A DNA stretch of 13,333 bases. It comes from an uncultured Porphyromonadaceae bacterium (lineage in GTDB: Bacteria; Bacteroidota; Bacteroidia; Bacteroidales; Muribaculaceae). The translations under genes and the position numbers were made by a program. The notes below the pieces were generated by a model. The model was not told the origin of the DNA. It ran no database searches and worked only from the letters and a program-made list of their open reading frames with translations. Shown here piece after piece: positions 1-6,877 of the stretch (positions within the stretch are counted from its first letter, which is position 1; each line of letters begins with the position of its first letter). The stretch is from contig USNC01000009.1 in NCBI GenBank assembly GCA_900555915.1, forward strand, positions 1 to 13,333. The letters run 5' to 3'.

Positions 1-189
1 GCCGTATGTGGCGGCAAGCCTGATACGGCCGCTCCTGAACGCCTCCGACGACTCCACCACCTTCTGCACCACCGCGTCCGAAGTCTCGCACACAGCCGGT
101 GTGCACACTCCGTCGCCGAGGTGACCGCCGGTAAACGACACCCGCAGACGCGCCCTTCCGGCCACAAACACAGGATGCCATTCCATCAT
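1..189 (-). CDS. Small phage-associated hypothetical protein, cut off by window edge
   Basis: A 63-codon open frame starts at a double ATG (189 and 186) and runs off the left edge without a stop. In the upstream sequence an ATG-AAG-TGA blocks any longer start, and a purine-rich GTGAGAGGG lies directly before the ATG, the nearest thing to a ribosome binding site in this part of the window. The product begins MMEWHPVFVAGRARLRVSF and continues with a glycine-rich stretch, then a VVESSEAFRSGRI segment. From memory this resembles small conserved proteins found after the capsid gene in Bacteroides prophages, but I cannot name a function. It lies about 110 bp downstream of the capsid gene, in the same direction, and is probably part of the same head/tail module. 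Confidence 0.6.
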   Translation of the reverse strand, partial: MMEWHPVFVAGRARLRVSFTGGHLGDGVCTPAVCETSDAVVQKVVESSEAFRSGRIRLAATYG

Positions 190-230
190 CCCTCTCACTT
201 CATATTTCTTCAGCATATTTTTTGGGGAGT

Positions 231-300
231 TTAAGGTTTAATGTTTAATCTATAGCCTAAAATCTAAAGCCTAAAGCCTAAAATCTAAAGCCTAAAGCCT
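231..300. repeat. Ten tandem 7-bp repeats downstream of the capsid gene
   Basis: This tract reads on the plus strand as ten heptamers in strict register: ttaaggt, ttaatgt, ttaatct, atagcct, aaaatct, aaagcct, aaagcct, aaaatct, aaagcct, aaagcct. The last six form two copies of a 21-bp higher-order unit. It starts 2 bp after the capsid stop codon in the direction of transcription and fills most of the gap to the next gene. The register is perfect although the bases vary, which suggests repeat expansion followed by point mutation. Confidence 0.8.
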
Positions 301-302
301 GC

Positions 303-1748
303 TCAAACATTGACATCGCCGGAATATTCCTTCCAGACGCCGGCCTCGCATATCCACATAGATCCGCCTGCCGCCGTGGCCGAGATGCCCGGACAGTCGC
401 TCACCAGATAGTAGATGCAGCCTTCCGCTCCGTCGGGGGCATCAGCCGAGTCCCAGAGCATGAGGCGCTCGCTGTCCTCACCCGCTATCTCGCCCTCGCC
501 GTCGATCCAGATGTGGCAGCTTCCCTTCAGCGCCACCGCATCCCATATCAGAATGCCGCTGCGTGTGGCCTCGTGTCCCTCCATGCGGTCCTCGAAACTG
601 TGTTCGGCACTGTAGACGTAGTGCACCAGACGGTCCTCGCCTATAAGCGCCCCGCTGCGGCTCCAGCCGAGGCGGTCGAGTGTGGGCTCGCGCTTTATCT
701 CGATATCGCCGAACACGGTGTGGAAATTGGTCACTGTCCAGCCCACGCTGTTCACCTTGGTCGATATCTGTATCTCGGGGTGGCGCGAATAGTCCACACA
801 CTGTATCTGCTCCAGAAGATCCTTGCCGGCAAGCAGAAGCGCGGTCTTGGGCACGTCTTCTCCGGTGAAGAACATCTTGGCGAGCGCTATGATCTTCTCC
901 ACTGTCCAGCGTCCGGAATGCTGGAGCTCGCGCTTGAACTGCCAGCGCAGACCTTCGGTGGTGTAGACATACTGCATGCCGAGATTAGGCACGCTCACCT
1001 GGAATTTGCCGGCCCTTCCGGCCCACAGCGTGCGGTTGCCGCGCACCTTGAAGTTGGCGATCGCCTGCTCCGCCACCACTGCCTTGGCAAAGGGAATGCG
1101 CTTGCGCTGCGAGTCGAAATAGTCGCTCACCACCTGGTTCATGCCGCGCTTCTGGAGATATACGCGGGTGGGCTGCGGCACTATGATGTCGGGATCCACC
1201 GATTTCTGGGTCTCATAGAGCGAATTGGCGAGCATCACCAGTTTTGTGCCTTCCGGTATGGCGGGAATCATGGAATTCTCGTCGTCGGGCGAGTTCTTTC
1301 GGCCGTTGACTGCCTTCACTATAGGATTGCCCGTGGTGGCGTCCTGGCCAACCACGAAAAGCATCAGGGCTTTGCCCGGAGTGGGGTTGAGGCCGGTGCG
1401 GTCGTAGCCGTCCACTCCCTTCACGAGCAGCGTGGTGTACTGTCGCGGCAGATTCTGCTCTCCGTTGGCGAGCGGCACCATGGTCTGGGCTATATTGCCG
1501 GCCACTGCAGCCGCCACGGTCAGCGTGCTCTTGGGCTCGTCGATCATATAGTGCTCCACTTCGGGAGAATTTACCTTCACCCTCTTTGCGCGCAGCATGA
1601 GATTCATGAGTGGCGTGTCGTCGCTGTTGAAGCGGAAAAGCTGGCTGTCGATGTCGGTCTCCACGAAATTTCCGGCATTGATGCCGCCGGTGGCATTGGC
1701 GATAGCGCTCACTGTAGCCGCCTCGCCCGCTTTGATTGATGTGTTCAT
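303..1748 (-). CDS. Probable phage major capsid protein (HK97-like fold)
   Basis: The 481-residue product has the layout of tailed-phage major capsid proteins of the SU10/DUF5309-like kind. An N-terminal region (about 1-60) has the hallmark 'DIDSQLFRFNSDDTPLMNLM' type segment. A long middle follows with VYLQKRGMNQVVSDYFDSQR (around 190-215) and an alpha/beta core containing FGDIEIKREPTLDRLGWSRS (around 345-365), where capsid P- and A-domain strands would lie. The last 60 or so residues (from about LMLWDSADAPDG) are rich in Trp, Tyr and Cys and may be a small added surface domain. There is no signal peptide or membrane segment. The ATG at 1748 directly follows an AT-only heptamer leader with no Shine-Dalgarno. 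The gene sits between a small acidic protein and another phage-like small protein. The role is assigned from remembered family layout; a structure-based search would be needed to be sure. Confidence 0.65.
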   Translation of the reverse strand: MNTSIKAGEAATVSAIANATGGINAGNFVETDIDSQLFRFNSDDTPLMNLMLRAKRVKVNSPEVEHYMIDEPKSTLTVAAAVAGNIAQTMVPLANGEQNLPRQYTTLLVKGVDGYDRTGLNPTPGKALMLFVVGQDATTGNPIVKAVNGRKNSPDDENSMIPAIPEGTKLVMLANSLYETQKSVDPDIIVPQPTRVYLQKRGMNQVVSDYFDSQRKRIPFAKAVVAEQAIANFKVRGNRTLWAGRAGKFQVSVPNLGMQYVYTTEGLRWQFKRELQHSGRWTVEKIIALAKMFFTGEDVPKTALLLAGKDLLEQIQCVDYSRHPEIQISTKVNSVGWTVTNFHTVFGDIEIKREPTLDRLGWSRSGALIGEDRLVHYVYSAEHSFEDRMEGHEATRSGILIWDAVALKGSCHIWIDGEGEIAGEDSERLMLWDSADAPDGAEGCIYYLVSDCPGISATAAGGSMWICEAGVWKEYSGDVNV

Positions 1749-1754
1749 ATCTTT

Positions 1755-1789
1755 GAAATTTAAAATTTAGAATTTAGAATTTAAAATTG
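1755..1789 (-). repeat. Five-heptamer AT-rich leader before the capsid start codon
   Basis: Five phased 7-bp units on the plus strand: gaaattt, aaaattt, agaattt, agaattt, aaaattg. Only 6 nt separate the tract from the capsid ATG at 1748, so it lies in the immediate 5' leader of that gene where a ribosome binding site would normally be. The arrangement matches the leuS leader at 10561-10595: five heptamers, the distal one being aaaattg, directly before an ATG. An unstructured AT-rich leader could aid initiation without Shine-Dalgarno pairing, but this is inference. Confidence 0.8.
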
Positions 1790-1802
1790 GGTATTCCGCA
1801 GC

Positions 1803-1846
1803 TTATAACCTATAAACTAACCTTATAAACTTATAAACTTATAAAC
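1803..1846. repeat. 8-bp tandem repeat tract (TTATAAAC type)
   Basis: Three exact copies of TTATAAAC occur at 1823-1830, 1831-1838 and 1839-1846. They are preceded by degenerate versions (ttataacc, tataaac). The tract abuts the perfect hairpin at 1847-1874. A related tract of ATAACCT-type octamers next to a related palindrome occurs in the opposite orientation at 11294-11348, so the tract and palindrome appear to form one composite element. Confidence 0.8.
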
Positions 1847-1874
1847 TTCAATTTTCGCGCCAGCGAAAATTGAA
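1847..1874 (-). terminator. Perfect 12-bp hairpin directly after the stop of the small acidic gene
   Basis: TTCAATTTTCGC, loop GCCA, then GCGAAAATTGAA: a perfect inverted repeat with a 4-nt loop. On the minus strand it begins at the base after the TAA stop (1875-1877). Position and stability suit a transcription terminator or 3'-end stabiliser, but there is no uridine run after the stem, so rho-independent termination is uncertain. The left arm (TTCAA.TTTCGC) is also found at 7501 and 11294, so it may instead be a dispersed palindromic repeat. Confidence 0.5.
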
Positions 1875-2273
1875 TTACGCCATCGACGCCAGGTCGAAAA
1901 TGGAGTTGTGCCGGCTGGTGGCTGAGGTGCCCGACTGCATCGGACAGTCACTTTCCTCCTCCATCTCCTTCATTATCTGCCTGATGGCGGCGTTGCGGTT
2001 GCCACGGATGATCTCCAGCACCTTCTCCGCTCCCATCTCGTCGATCATTCTCTCTATCTCTTTCCTCCCTGGGTCTGAATTGCCTGTTTCGGCATTGTCG
2101 GCATTGTCGGCATTGTCCGTCTTGTCGCCGGCAGGGGAGTGCTTCCCCTGATCCGTATTCCCTTTATCCTTCGGCGGAATCTCTGAGCGCGCCGGATCGC
2201 GTGGTTCCTCTTTCTCGAGGTCGTAGGCTGTATAGTTTTCTTTTTCCACAGCGGTATGATTTTCTTTCTCCAT
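1875..2273 (-). CDS. Small acidic protein upstream of the capsid gene; unknown function
   Basis: 132 residues, not recognised as a named family. The N-terminal half (about 1-70) is highly charged and probably disordered. It opens with two near-copies of an 8-residue unit (MEKENHTA, VEKENYTA) and contains DNADNADNAE, encoded by three exact 9-bp units at 2091-2117. The second half (about 70-110) looks helical (IERMIDEMGAEKVLEIIRG followed by a KEMEEE helix), and the protein ends in NSIFDLASMA. The ATG at 2273 is chosen because it sits about 27 nt after the transcription start expected from the -7 box at 2307-2314. Small, acidic, helical proteins coded just before a capsid gene are often scaffolding or capsid-assembly factors. 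That role is inferred from position only. Confidence 0.6.
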   Translation of the reverse strand: MEKENHTAVEKENYTAYDLEKEEPRDPARSEIPPKDKGNTDQGKHSPAGDKTDNADNADNAETGNSDPGRKEIERMIDEMGAEKVLEIIRGNRNAAIRQIMKEMEEESDCPMQSGTSATSRHNSIFDLASMA

Positions 2274-2306
2274 AAGTGTGTGAGTTGTGATTGGTTTCTA
2301 CGTCTG

Positions 2307-2314
2307 CAAAATTA
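2307..2314 (-). promoter_or_regulatory. Candidate Bacteroidetes -7 box for the phage-like module
   Basis: The minus strand reads TAATTTTG, matching the Bacteroidetes -7 consensus TAnnTTTG, about 33 nt upstream of the ATG at 2273. No TTTG-like -33 element is seen at the expected spacing. If real, it would give the capsid-side genes transcription independent of mrp. Confidence 0.35.
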
Positions 2315-2352
2315 CACTCCGAAAAGCCCCTTCATCCCTTATCCCCGTAATC

Positions 2353-2387
2353 TTAAATTTAAAATTTAGAATTTAAAATTTAGAATT
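2353..2387. repeat. Five tandem 7-bp repeats between mrp and the phage-like module
   Basis: Phased units on the plus strand: ttaaatt, taaaatt, tagaatt, taaaatt, tagaatt, followed by a short T run. It lies 15 bp beyond the mrp stop codon. The tract is bracketed by an inverted pair, CCCCGT at 2343-2348 and ACGGGG at 2395-2400, so the whole spacer could fold back as an AT-rich stem after mrp and may help end mrp transcription. Confidence 0.75.
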
Positions 2388-2402
2388 TTTGTCGACGGGG
2401 GA

Positions 2403-3524
2403 TCAGTGTGTTTGAACCACTTGTGTCGGAGGGAGTTCGGAATTTCTGCGGGCACATTCCTCCACCACCCTTGCGGCGAGATCGGAGAAGGCTCTCGCCT
2501 CGGGATTCTCGGAAATATCACCACCCGTAGACTGCACCGCCGTGGGGCGTCCGGAGTCAGCCATCTCGCAGATATCAGCCACAAGCGGAATCTGCGCGAG
2601 AAGAGGCACCCCGAGTTCCGCGGCGAGGCGTGCCGCACCCTCGCGTCCGAATATATAGTATTTCTCCTCGGGATGCGGTGCCGGCGTGAACCATGCCATA
2701 TTCTCCACAAGGCCGAGAATGGGGACATTTATCTTGTCGCTCCTGAACATACCTATCCCCTTTCGGGCATCGGCGAGCGCCACTTCCTGAGGCGTGCTGA
2801 CCACAATCACGCCGGTGATGGGGAGAGTCTGCACGAGTGTAAGATGAATGTCGCTGGTGCCCGGAGGCATATCGATTACAAAATAGTCGAGATCACCCCA
2901 CCAGGCTTCCCCTATGAGCTGCTTCAAGGCATTCGAAGCCATTCCGCCGCGCCAGAGCACGGGACTGTTGCGGTCTACCACAAAACCGATGCTCAGCATC
3001 TTCACCCCATATTTCTCCACGGGTTCGATCCAGTCCTTTCCCTCCTGGTTCACCATATAGAGTTTCTCATCCTCCACCCCGAACATCTTGGGCATGGAGG
3101 GTCCGAAAATATCGGCATCGAGCAGACCTACCTTATAGCCCTGCGATGCGAGCGATATTGCGAGATTGGCAGCGACGGTAGACTTTCCCACACCACCTTT
3201 GCCCGAACTCACACCGATTATGTTTTTCACTCCGGGCAGCAACTTAGGCTGCGGCTCGGGAGTCTGCTGCCTGTACTTGACAGAGATGCGGCCCTTCACG
3301 TCGATATCAGGATCAGCGAAGACAGGGAGTGTCGCTTCGGCGGCGCGGACCACCGACTTTATGAACGGGTCGGTAGGCCGGTCGAAAATAAGGGAGAATG
3401 ACACTTTGTTGCCGTCGATGCGGATATCATCCTCGACCATGCCGAGATCTACTATATTCTTGCCGTTGCCCGGATATTTCACATTGGAGAGGGCATCAAG
3501 AATGAGTTTTGGATATAGAGCCAT
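2403..3524 (-). CDS. mrp: Mrp/NBP35-family P-loop ATPase (iron-sulfur cluster carrier)
   Basis: 373 residues, a normal length for bacterial Mrp (ApbC). An N-terminal MIP18/DUF59-type domain covers about 1-85. The deviant Walker A motif GKGGVGKST is at 108-116, LLDADIFGPSMP is at 134-145 and the Walker B-side DMPPGTSD is at 218-225, so the nucleotide site is complete. The family binds and transfers Fe-S clusters to target proteins in the cytosol. The CPxC pair that usually follows 'NMSxF' and bridges a cluster between subunits is absent: residues 275-293 read NMAWFTPAPHPEEKYYIFG. I recall Bacteroidales homologues with a similar cysteine-free loop, so this is likely a lineage trait rather than damage. 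The gene follows trmB by 90 bp and is the last housekeeping gene before phage-like sequence. Confidence 0.92.
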   Translation of the reverse strand: MALYPKLILDALSNVKYPGNGKNIVDLGMVEDDIRIDGNKVSFSLIFDRPTDPFIKSVVRAAEATLPVFADPDIDVKGRISVKYRQQTPEPQPKLLPGVKNIIGVSSGKGGVGKSTVAANLAISLASQGYKVGLLDADIFGPSMPKMFGVEDEKLYMVNQEGKDWIEPVEKYGVKMLSIGFVVDRNSPVLWRGGMASNALKQLIGEAWWGDLDYFVIDMPPGTSDIHLTLVQTLPITGVIVVSTPQEVALADARKGIGMFRSDKINVPILGLVENMAWFTPAPHPEEKYYIFGREGAARLAAELGVPLLAQIPLVADICEMADSGRPTAVQSTGGDISENPEARAFSDLAARVVEECARRNSELPPTQVVQTH

Positions 3525-3571
3525 CTTTAATCTTGAATGGAATATTTTTTACATTAATTCAATAACTATAC

Positions 3572-3597
3572 GACGCAGCCCAACCATGCGGAGCGTC
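3572..3597 (-). other. Small hairpin in the trmB-mrp spacer
   Basis: GACGC (3572-3576) and GCGTC (3593-3597) form a 5-bp stem around a 16-nt interior. The interior can form a competing CGCA/TGCG stem. It lies about 18 bp after the trmB stop. There is no uridine run in the direction of transcription, so a terminator role is doubtful. The remaining 90-bp spacer shows no promoter match. Confidence 0.25.
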
Positions 3598-3614
3598 TTT
3601 ATAAAGAGAACAAT

Positions 3615-4367
3615 TCAGAACGAGGAATTGCCGGAATGACGGCCAAATTCGCTGTGATAGTCATCTTTCTCGATATCGCTGCAGTCGGGCTCCACGATCT
3701 CCCCGCCGCCGATACGGAACGATATCAGTTTTATCGATTTGCCGCGCGAGAGCCACTGCTGCTCGTAGAAAGTCTTTATCGAGGAGACAGGATCGGCCAT
3801 TCCGCTACCGTAAAGATCGTCGGTGATCATTAGCACCTCGAAGGCGTTGAGTTCGACAAGCCGCTTCGTGTATTCGTAGAGGAACGGAGAATCAGTCTTG
3901 AGATTCACGACCCCTCCGGGACGCAGGAATTCGCGGTAGGATTTCAGAAAACGCGAAGAGGTGAGCCGCTTGCGAGTCTTCTGCATCTGCGGATCGGGAA
4001 ATGTGATCCATATCTCATCCACTTCACCTTCGCCGAAAAACTGCGAGATCTGCTCTATCTCGGTGCGCAGGAAAGCCGCATTGTCCATGGCGCGCTCCTC
4101 TACCGCCTTCGCCCCCTTCCACATTCTGGCGCCTTTTATATCCACGCCAATGAAATTGCGGTCCTTGTCGGCCTCTGCCAGACCTACAGTGTATTCACCT
4201 TTGCCGCACCCCAGTTCGAGAGTTATGGGATTGGGACGAGCGAAAAAGCCACCGTTCCATTTTCCCTTGTAGGGGAATCCTTTCTCTATGAGGATATGTC
4301 TCGGATATTGAAGCACACATCCGAATGTCTCCATGTCGGAGAATTTCTGCAGTTTATTTTTACCCAT
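3615..4367 (-). CDS. trmB: tRNA (guanine-N7-)-methyltransferase
   Basis: 250 residues. This enzyme transfers a methyl group from S-adenosylmethionine to N7 of guanosine-46 in the tRNA variable loop. The SAM-binding motif I ELGCGKGEYT is at 51-60, the acidic motif IGVDIKGARMW is near 73-83, the family signature ITFPDPQMQKTRKR is at 121-134 and LKTDSP is at 156-161. The C-terminal 35 residues (GGGEIVEPDCSD onward) form a polar tail beyond the folded core. The start MGKNKLQKF lies only 5 bp after the porZ stop codon, so the two are almost certainly co-transcribed and perhaps translationally coupled. Confidence 0.93.
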   Translation of the reverse strand: MGKNKLQKFSDMETFGCVLQYPRHILIEKGFPYKGKWNGGFFARPNPITLELGCGKGEYTVGLAEADKDRNFIGVDIKGARMWKGAKAVEERAMDNAAFLRTEIEQISQFFGEGEVDEIWITFPDPQMQKTRKRLTSSRFLKSYREFLRPGGVVNLKTDSPFLYEYTKRLVELNAFEVLMITDDLYGSGMADPVSSIKTFYEQQWLSRGKSIKLISFRIGGGEIVEPDCSDIEKDDYHSEFGRHSGNSSF

Positions 4368-4372
4368 ACCGA

Positions 4373-6877
4373 TTAATTTTTCACAACAAGAATCTTTGAT
4401 ACCTCACCGTATGAACCGCCCTGCGGCCCTGAAGAGGCCAACACGAAGTAGACACCGCTGGCCACGCGGTCGAGACGAGAGTCGCAGGCATCCCACTGCA
4501 CCTTTCCGCCCGAGGCCGGACCGAGTTCACGCACTATGTTGCCGGCCGCATCCGTGATTTTCACGAGACAGTCGTCCTCGAGGCCCTCGATATTGACCCA
4601 TCCGTAATAATCAGGGCGCACGGGATTTGGATATACTTTCACCGAGGAATCAGACGATGAAGGATTCCTGACGGTGAGGTGATGCTCGCACAGTCCGCTC
4701 TCTGTAGATATCATCAGAGAGTTGGAGGCGGGATTGTAGCATACGGCATACACGTTGTCAGACGGAAGCATGGAATTGTCTGATGTGACTTCCTTTAGTA
4801 TAGACCTTCCGTCGGATGATGTGCAGACAAGTCCGCCTCCGCTGAGCGCGAACCATTTACGCCCGTTTGCATCGATCGCGATATCATTGACCATGATTCC
4901 GTCGAGGAGATAGTCGGCAAGCGAGGTGCCGTCGTTGCGGCTCACCTTTATACGGTTGGCCCTACCGGCATCGGAAAACTGGATTTTCGGATCGAGTGTG
5001 AAGACGCCGTTGTCCGTACCGATCCACAGAAGGCCGGTGGCAGGATCTTCGAGAGCGCAGTATATGTAGTGGAAATCAAGTTTTCCATCCTGGTCGAAAA
5101 ATTCGCTTACCAACACCTTCCTGTCGTCCGCCTCATCTTCTGGCGTGCCGTTGTGGTCGTAGAACATCACCGGCACGCCGTATCTGTTCATTACGAAAAA
5201 TGCGACCGTGCCACTTGAGGCAGACGAAGAGCGCAGAGGCAAGGCGAGCATATTCTTGTTGCCCTCAAGGCCATCGAGTTTAATCACTTTAAACGGCTGG
5301 AATGTCTCCGGCGACACGGAAGCCTTTCTTTTGGCGGGAGTCCAGATCCAGAGTTCGGCCTCATAATTTTTCTCCCCTTTTTCGGTGTTGCAGTGAGCGA
5401 GCAGCAGGTTACCGGCATTGTCAAACCTCGGATTGAGAAGGATGAAGGCATTGGACCACACACTGTAAGGGTCTCTCACCGTGACATGTCCCGGCAAGTT
5501 GGGAGAGTCGTCGCCACGCGTCATATGCAGGAGCGAGGAGAAATCCTTTATATCATAGCGTATCAGGCCATTGAGCACCGAGCCGAAATAGAACACGTCA
5601 GGATTGTCAGGATCCTGGGCGAAGCCGCAAGGATTGGTCAGGCGGAATCTCTGGGATAAGTCGAAATAAGGTATTCCATGCCGCGCCCATGAGCCGTCGC
5701 GCAGAGAAGAGAGCAGTATTGGGTTGCGGGCGAGATGCGCGCTGAAATTCTGGTCTATGCCGTGGCTGTTGACCATCATTCCGAAAGCCGGCACATAAGC
5801 CATGAAATTGCTTCTGAACGCGGAAGGAGCATTCGGCATGGCCATCTCCCTGGTGACGGTCCACTCATTCAAGTCGTTGCGGCGCAGGGAATAGAATCCA
5901 CCCCGCGACTTTGCAAAAAACGCCTCCCTCATATCCCAGCTTCCCACGGGGACGGCATAGTCATCTCCGCGCCGGGGATAAAACGTACGCTCCCCGGAAG
6001 TGCGGTCGATCTGCACCATCTGCGCTGTCCTCGTCAGGAGGAGTCCGTCCCTGTTCTCCACAATGGATGCGCCGTCGAAACTTCCTATTGAATTTCTCAC
6101 GGGATTTCCGTTTATATCGGCAAAAGTGAGTATGTAATGATGGTCAATTCCATCCACTTTCTTGGCAAACATACATTTGGATGAAGATATCGAGACGAGA
6201 CCGGTCACGGTATCCCCGTCAGCCCAGTCGGCGGGTTCGAAATCCGAGAACGCGAGATGGTTCGAATCGGCATGGTCCCGGTAGATCTTCCCGTCAGAGA
6301 GCACGAGCAGCCAGTCGCCCACCCTCACCACGCTGTCGAGAGGCCGGCCGTATATGCCGCTGAACGCCACCTCGTGCTTTTCGTCATTGATGGCAAGGAA
6401 GCCGAAGTCAGTAGCCAGATACGCCAGATTCCTCTCCGGATCAAACGATATGGCCCGCACCTCCTTTGAGAAAAGAGCGTCCAGATTACGCAAGGCCTGG
6501 ATATTCCTGACCTCACCGTCGTCATACAGGAGATCGACCGAACAGTCGTCGTAAACTATGAGCAGATACTTTTTCAGAGCATTGTAGTATGCCGTGCGGA
6601 TGAGCGAGCCCGACAGCATATTCTGCGAGTTGTAGGGGCGCACCTCATCGCTCTCCTTCTCGAGGCAGAAGAGGAAACAGAGTTTGTCGGCATTGTCTGC
6701 ATATGTCGGATCGTGCATCTGCGCACGGACGAGGTAATATGTCTTCGACTGCGTGTCGAACACATACTCCACCCCGTCGTCGAAAGTATTATAGAGCGTC
6801 CAGTCTGAAGATAGGGCGGCCGACGCGGGGAGGAAAGCCAGGAGCGACAGGCACAAGGCGGAAAGCCATCTCATCAT
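4373..6877 (-). CDS. porZ: PorZ-like T9SS attachment-complex protein (internal start)
   Basis: Read from the internal ATG at 6877, the product has 834 residues, near the size I recall for Porphyromonas PorZ. It opens with MMRW, a leucine/alanine-rich core and PASA, a convincing Sec signal peptide cleaved near residue 20. The middle consists of repeated beta-propeller blades (segments such as LLIVYDDCSVDLLYDDGEVRN, LAYLATDFGFLAI, GLLWIGTDNGVFTLD and RKWFALSGGGLVC). The last 88 residues (KVYPNPVRPD to the end) form a T9SS type A C-terminal domain with the usual VKITDAAGN, WD and ASGVYFVL strands. PorZ works with the sortase PorU on the cell surface to attach T9SS cargo to A-LPS. An internal start is favoured because export needs the signal peptide at the N-terminus. 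No Shine-Dalgarno is visible, as is usual in this phylum. Confidence 0.7.
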   Translation of the reverse strand: MMRWLSALCLSLLAFLPASAALSSDWTLYNTFDDGVEYVFDTQSKTYYLVRAQMHDPTYADNADKLCFLFCLEKESDEVRPYNSQNMLSGSLIRTAYYNALKKYLLIVYDDCSVDLLYDDGEVRNIQALRNLDALFSKEVRAISFDPERNLAYLATDFGFLAINDEKHEVAFSGIYGRPLDSVVRVGDWLLVLSDGKIYRDHADSNHLAFSDFEPADWADGDTVTGLVSISSSKCMFAKKVDGIDHHYILTFADINGNPVRNSIGSFDGASIVENRDGLLLTRTAQMVQIDRTSGERTFYPRRGDDYAVPVGSWDMREAFFAKSRGGFYSLRRNDLNEWTVTREMAMPNAPSAFRSNFMAYVPAFGMMVNSHGIDQNFSAHLARNPILLSSLRDGSWARHGIPYFDLSQRFRLTNPCGFAQDPDNPDVFYFGSVLNGLIRYDIKDFSSLLHMTRGDDSPNLPGHVTVRDPYSVWSNAFILLNPRFDNAGNLLLAHCNTEKGEKNYEAELWIWTPAKRKASVSPETFQPFKVIKLDGLEGNKNMLALPLRSSSASSGTVAFFVMNRYGVPVMFYDHNGTPEDEADDRKVLVSEFFDQDGKLDFHYIYCALEDPATGLLWIGTDNGVFTLDPKIQFSDAGRANRIKVSRNDGTSLADYLLDGIMVNDIAIDANGRKWFALSGGGLVCTSSDGRSILKEVTSDNSMLPSDNVYAVCYNPASNSLMISTESGLCEHHLTVRNPSSSDSSVKVYPNPVRPDYYGWVNIEGLEDDCLVKITDAAGNIVRELGPASGGKVQWDACDSRLDRVASGVYFVLASSGPQGGSYGEVSKILVVKN

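Noticed and set aside
231..300. CRISPR array
   Set aside because: The units are only 7 bp, tandem without spacers, and there are no cas genes.
513..1739. Long plus-strand open frame of 408 codons opposite the capsid gene
   Set aside because: It lies wholly antisense to the capsid frame, has composition typical of a reverse-strand shadow in GC-rich codons, and shows no family-like motif.
2406..3401. Plus-strand open frame of 331 codons opposite mrp
   Set aside because: Shadow of the Mrp reading frame, with no promoter or recognisable protein features.
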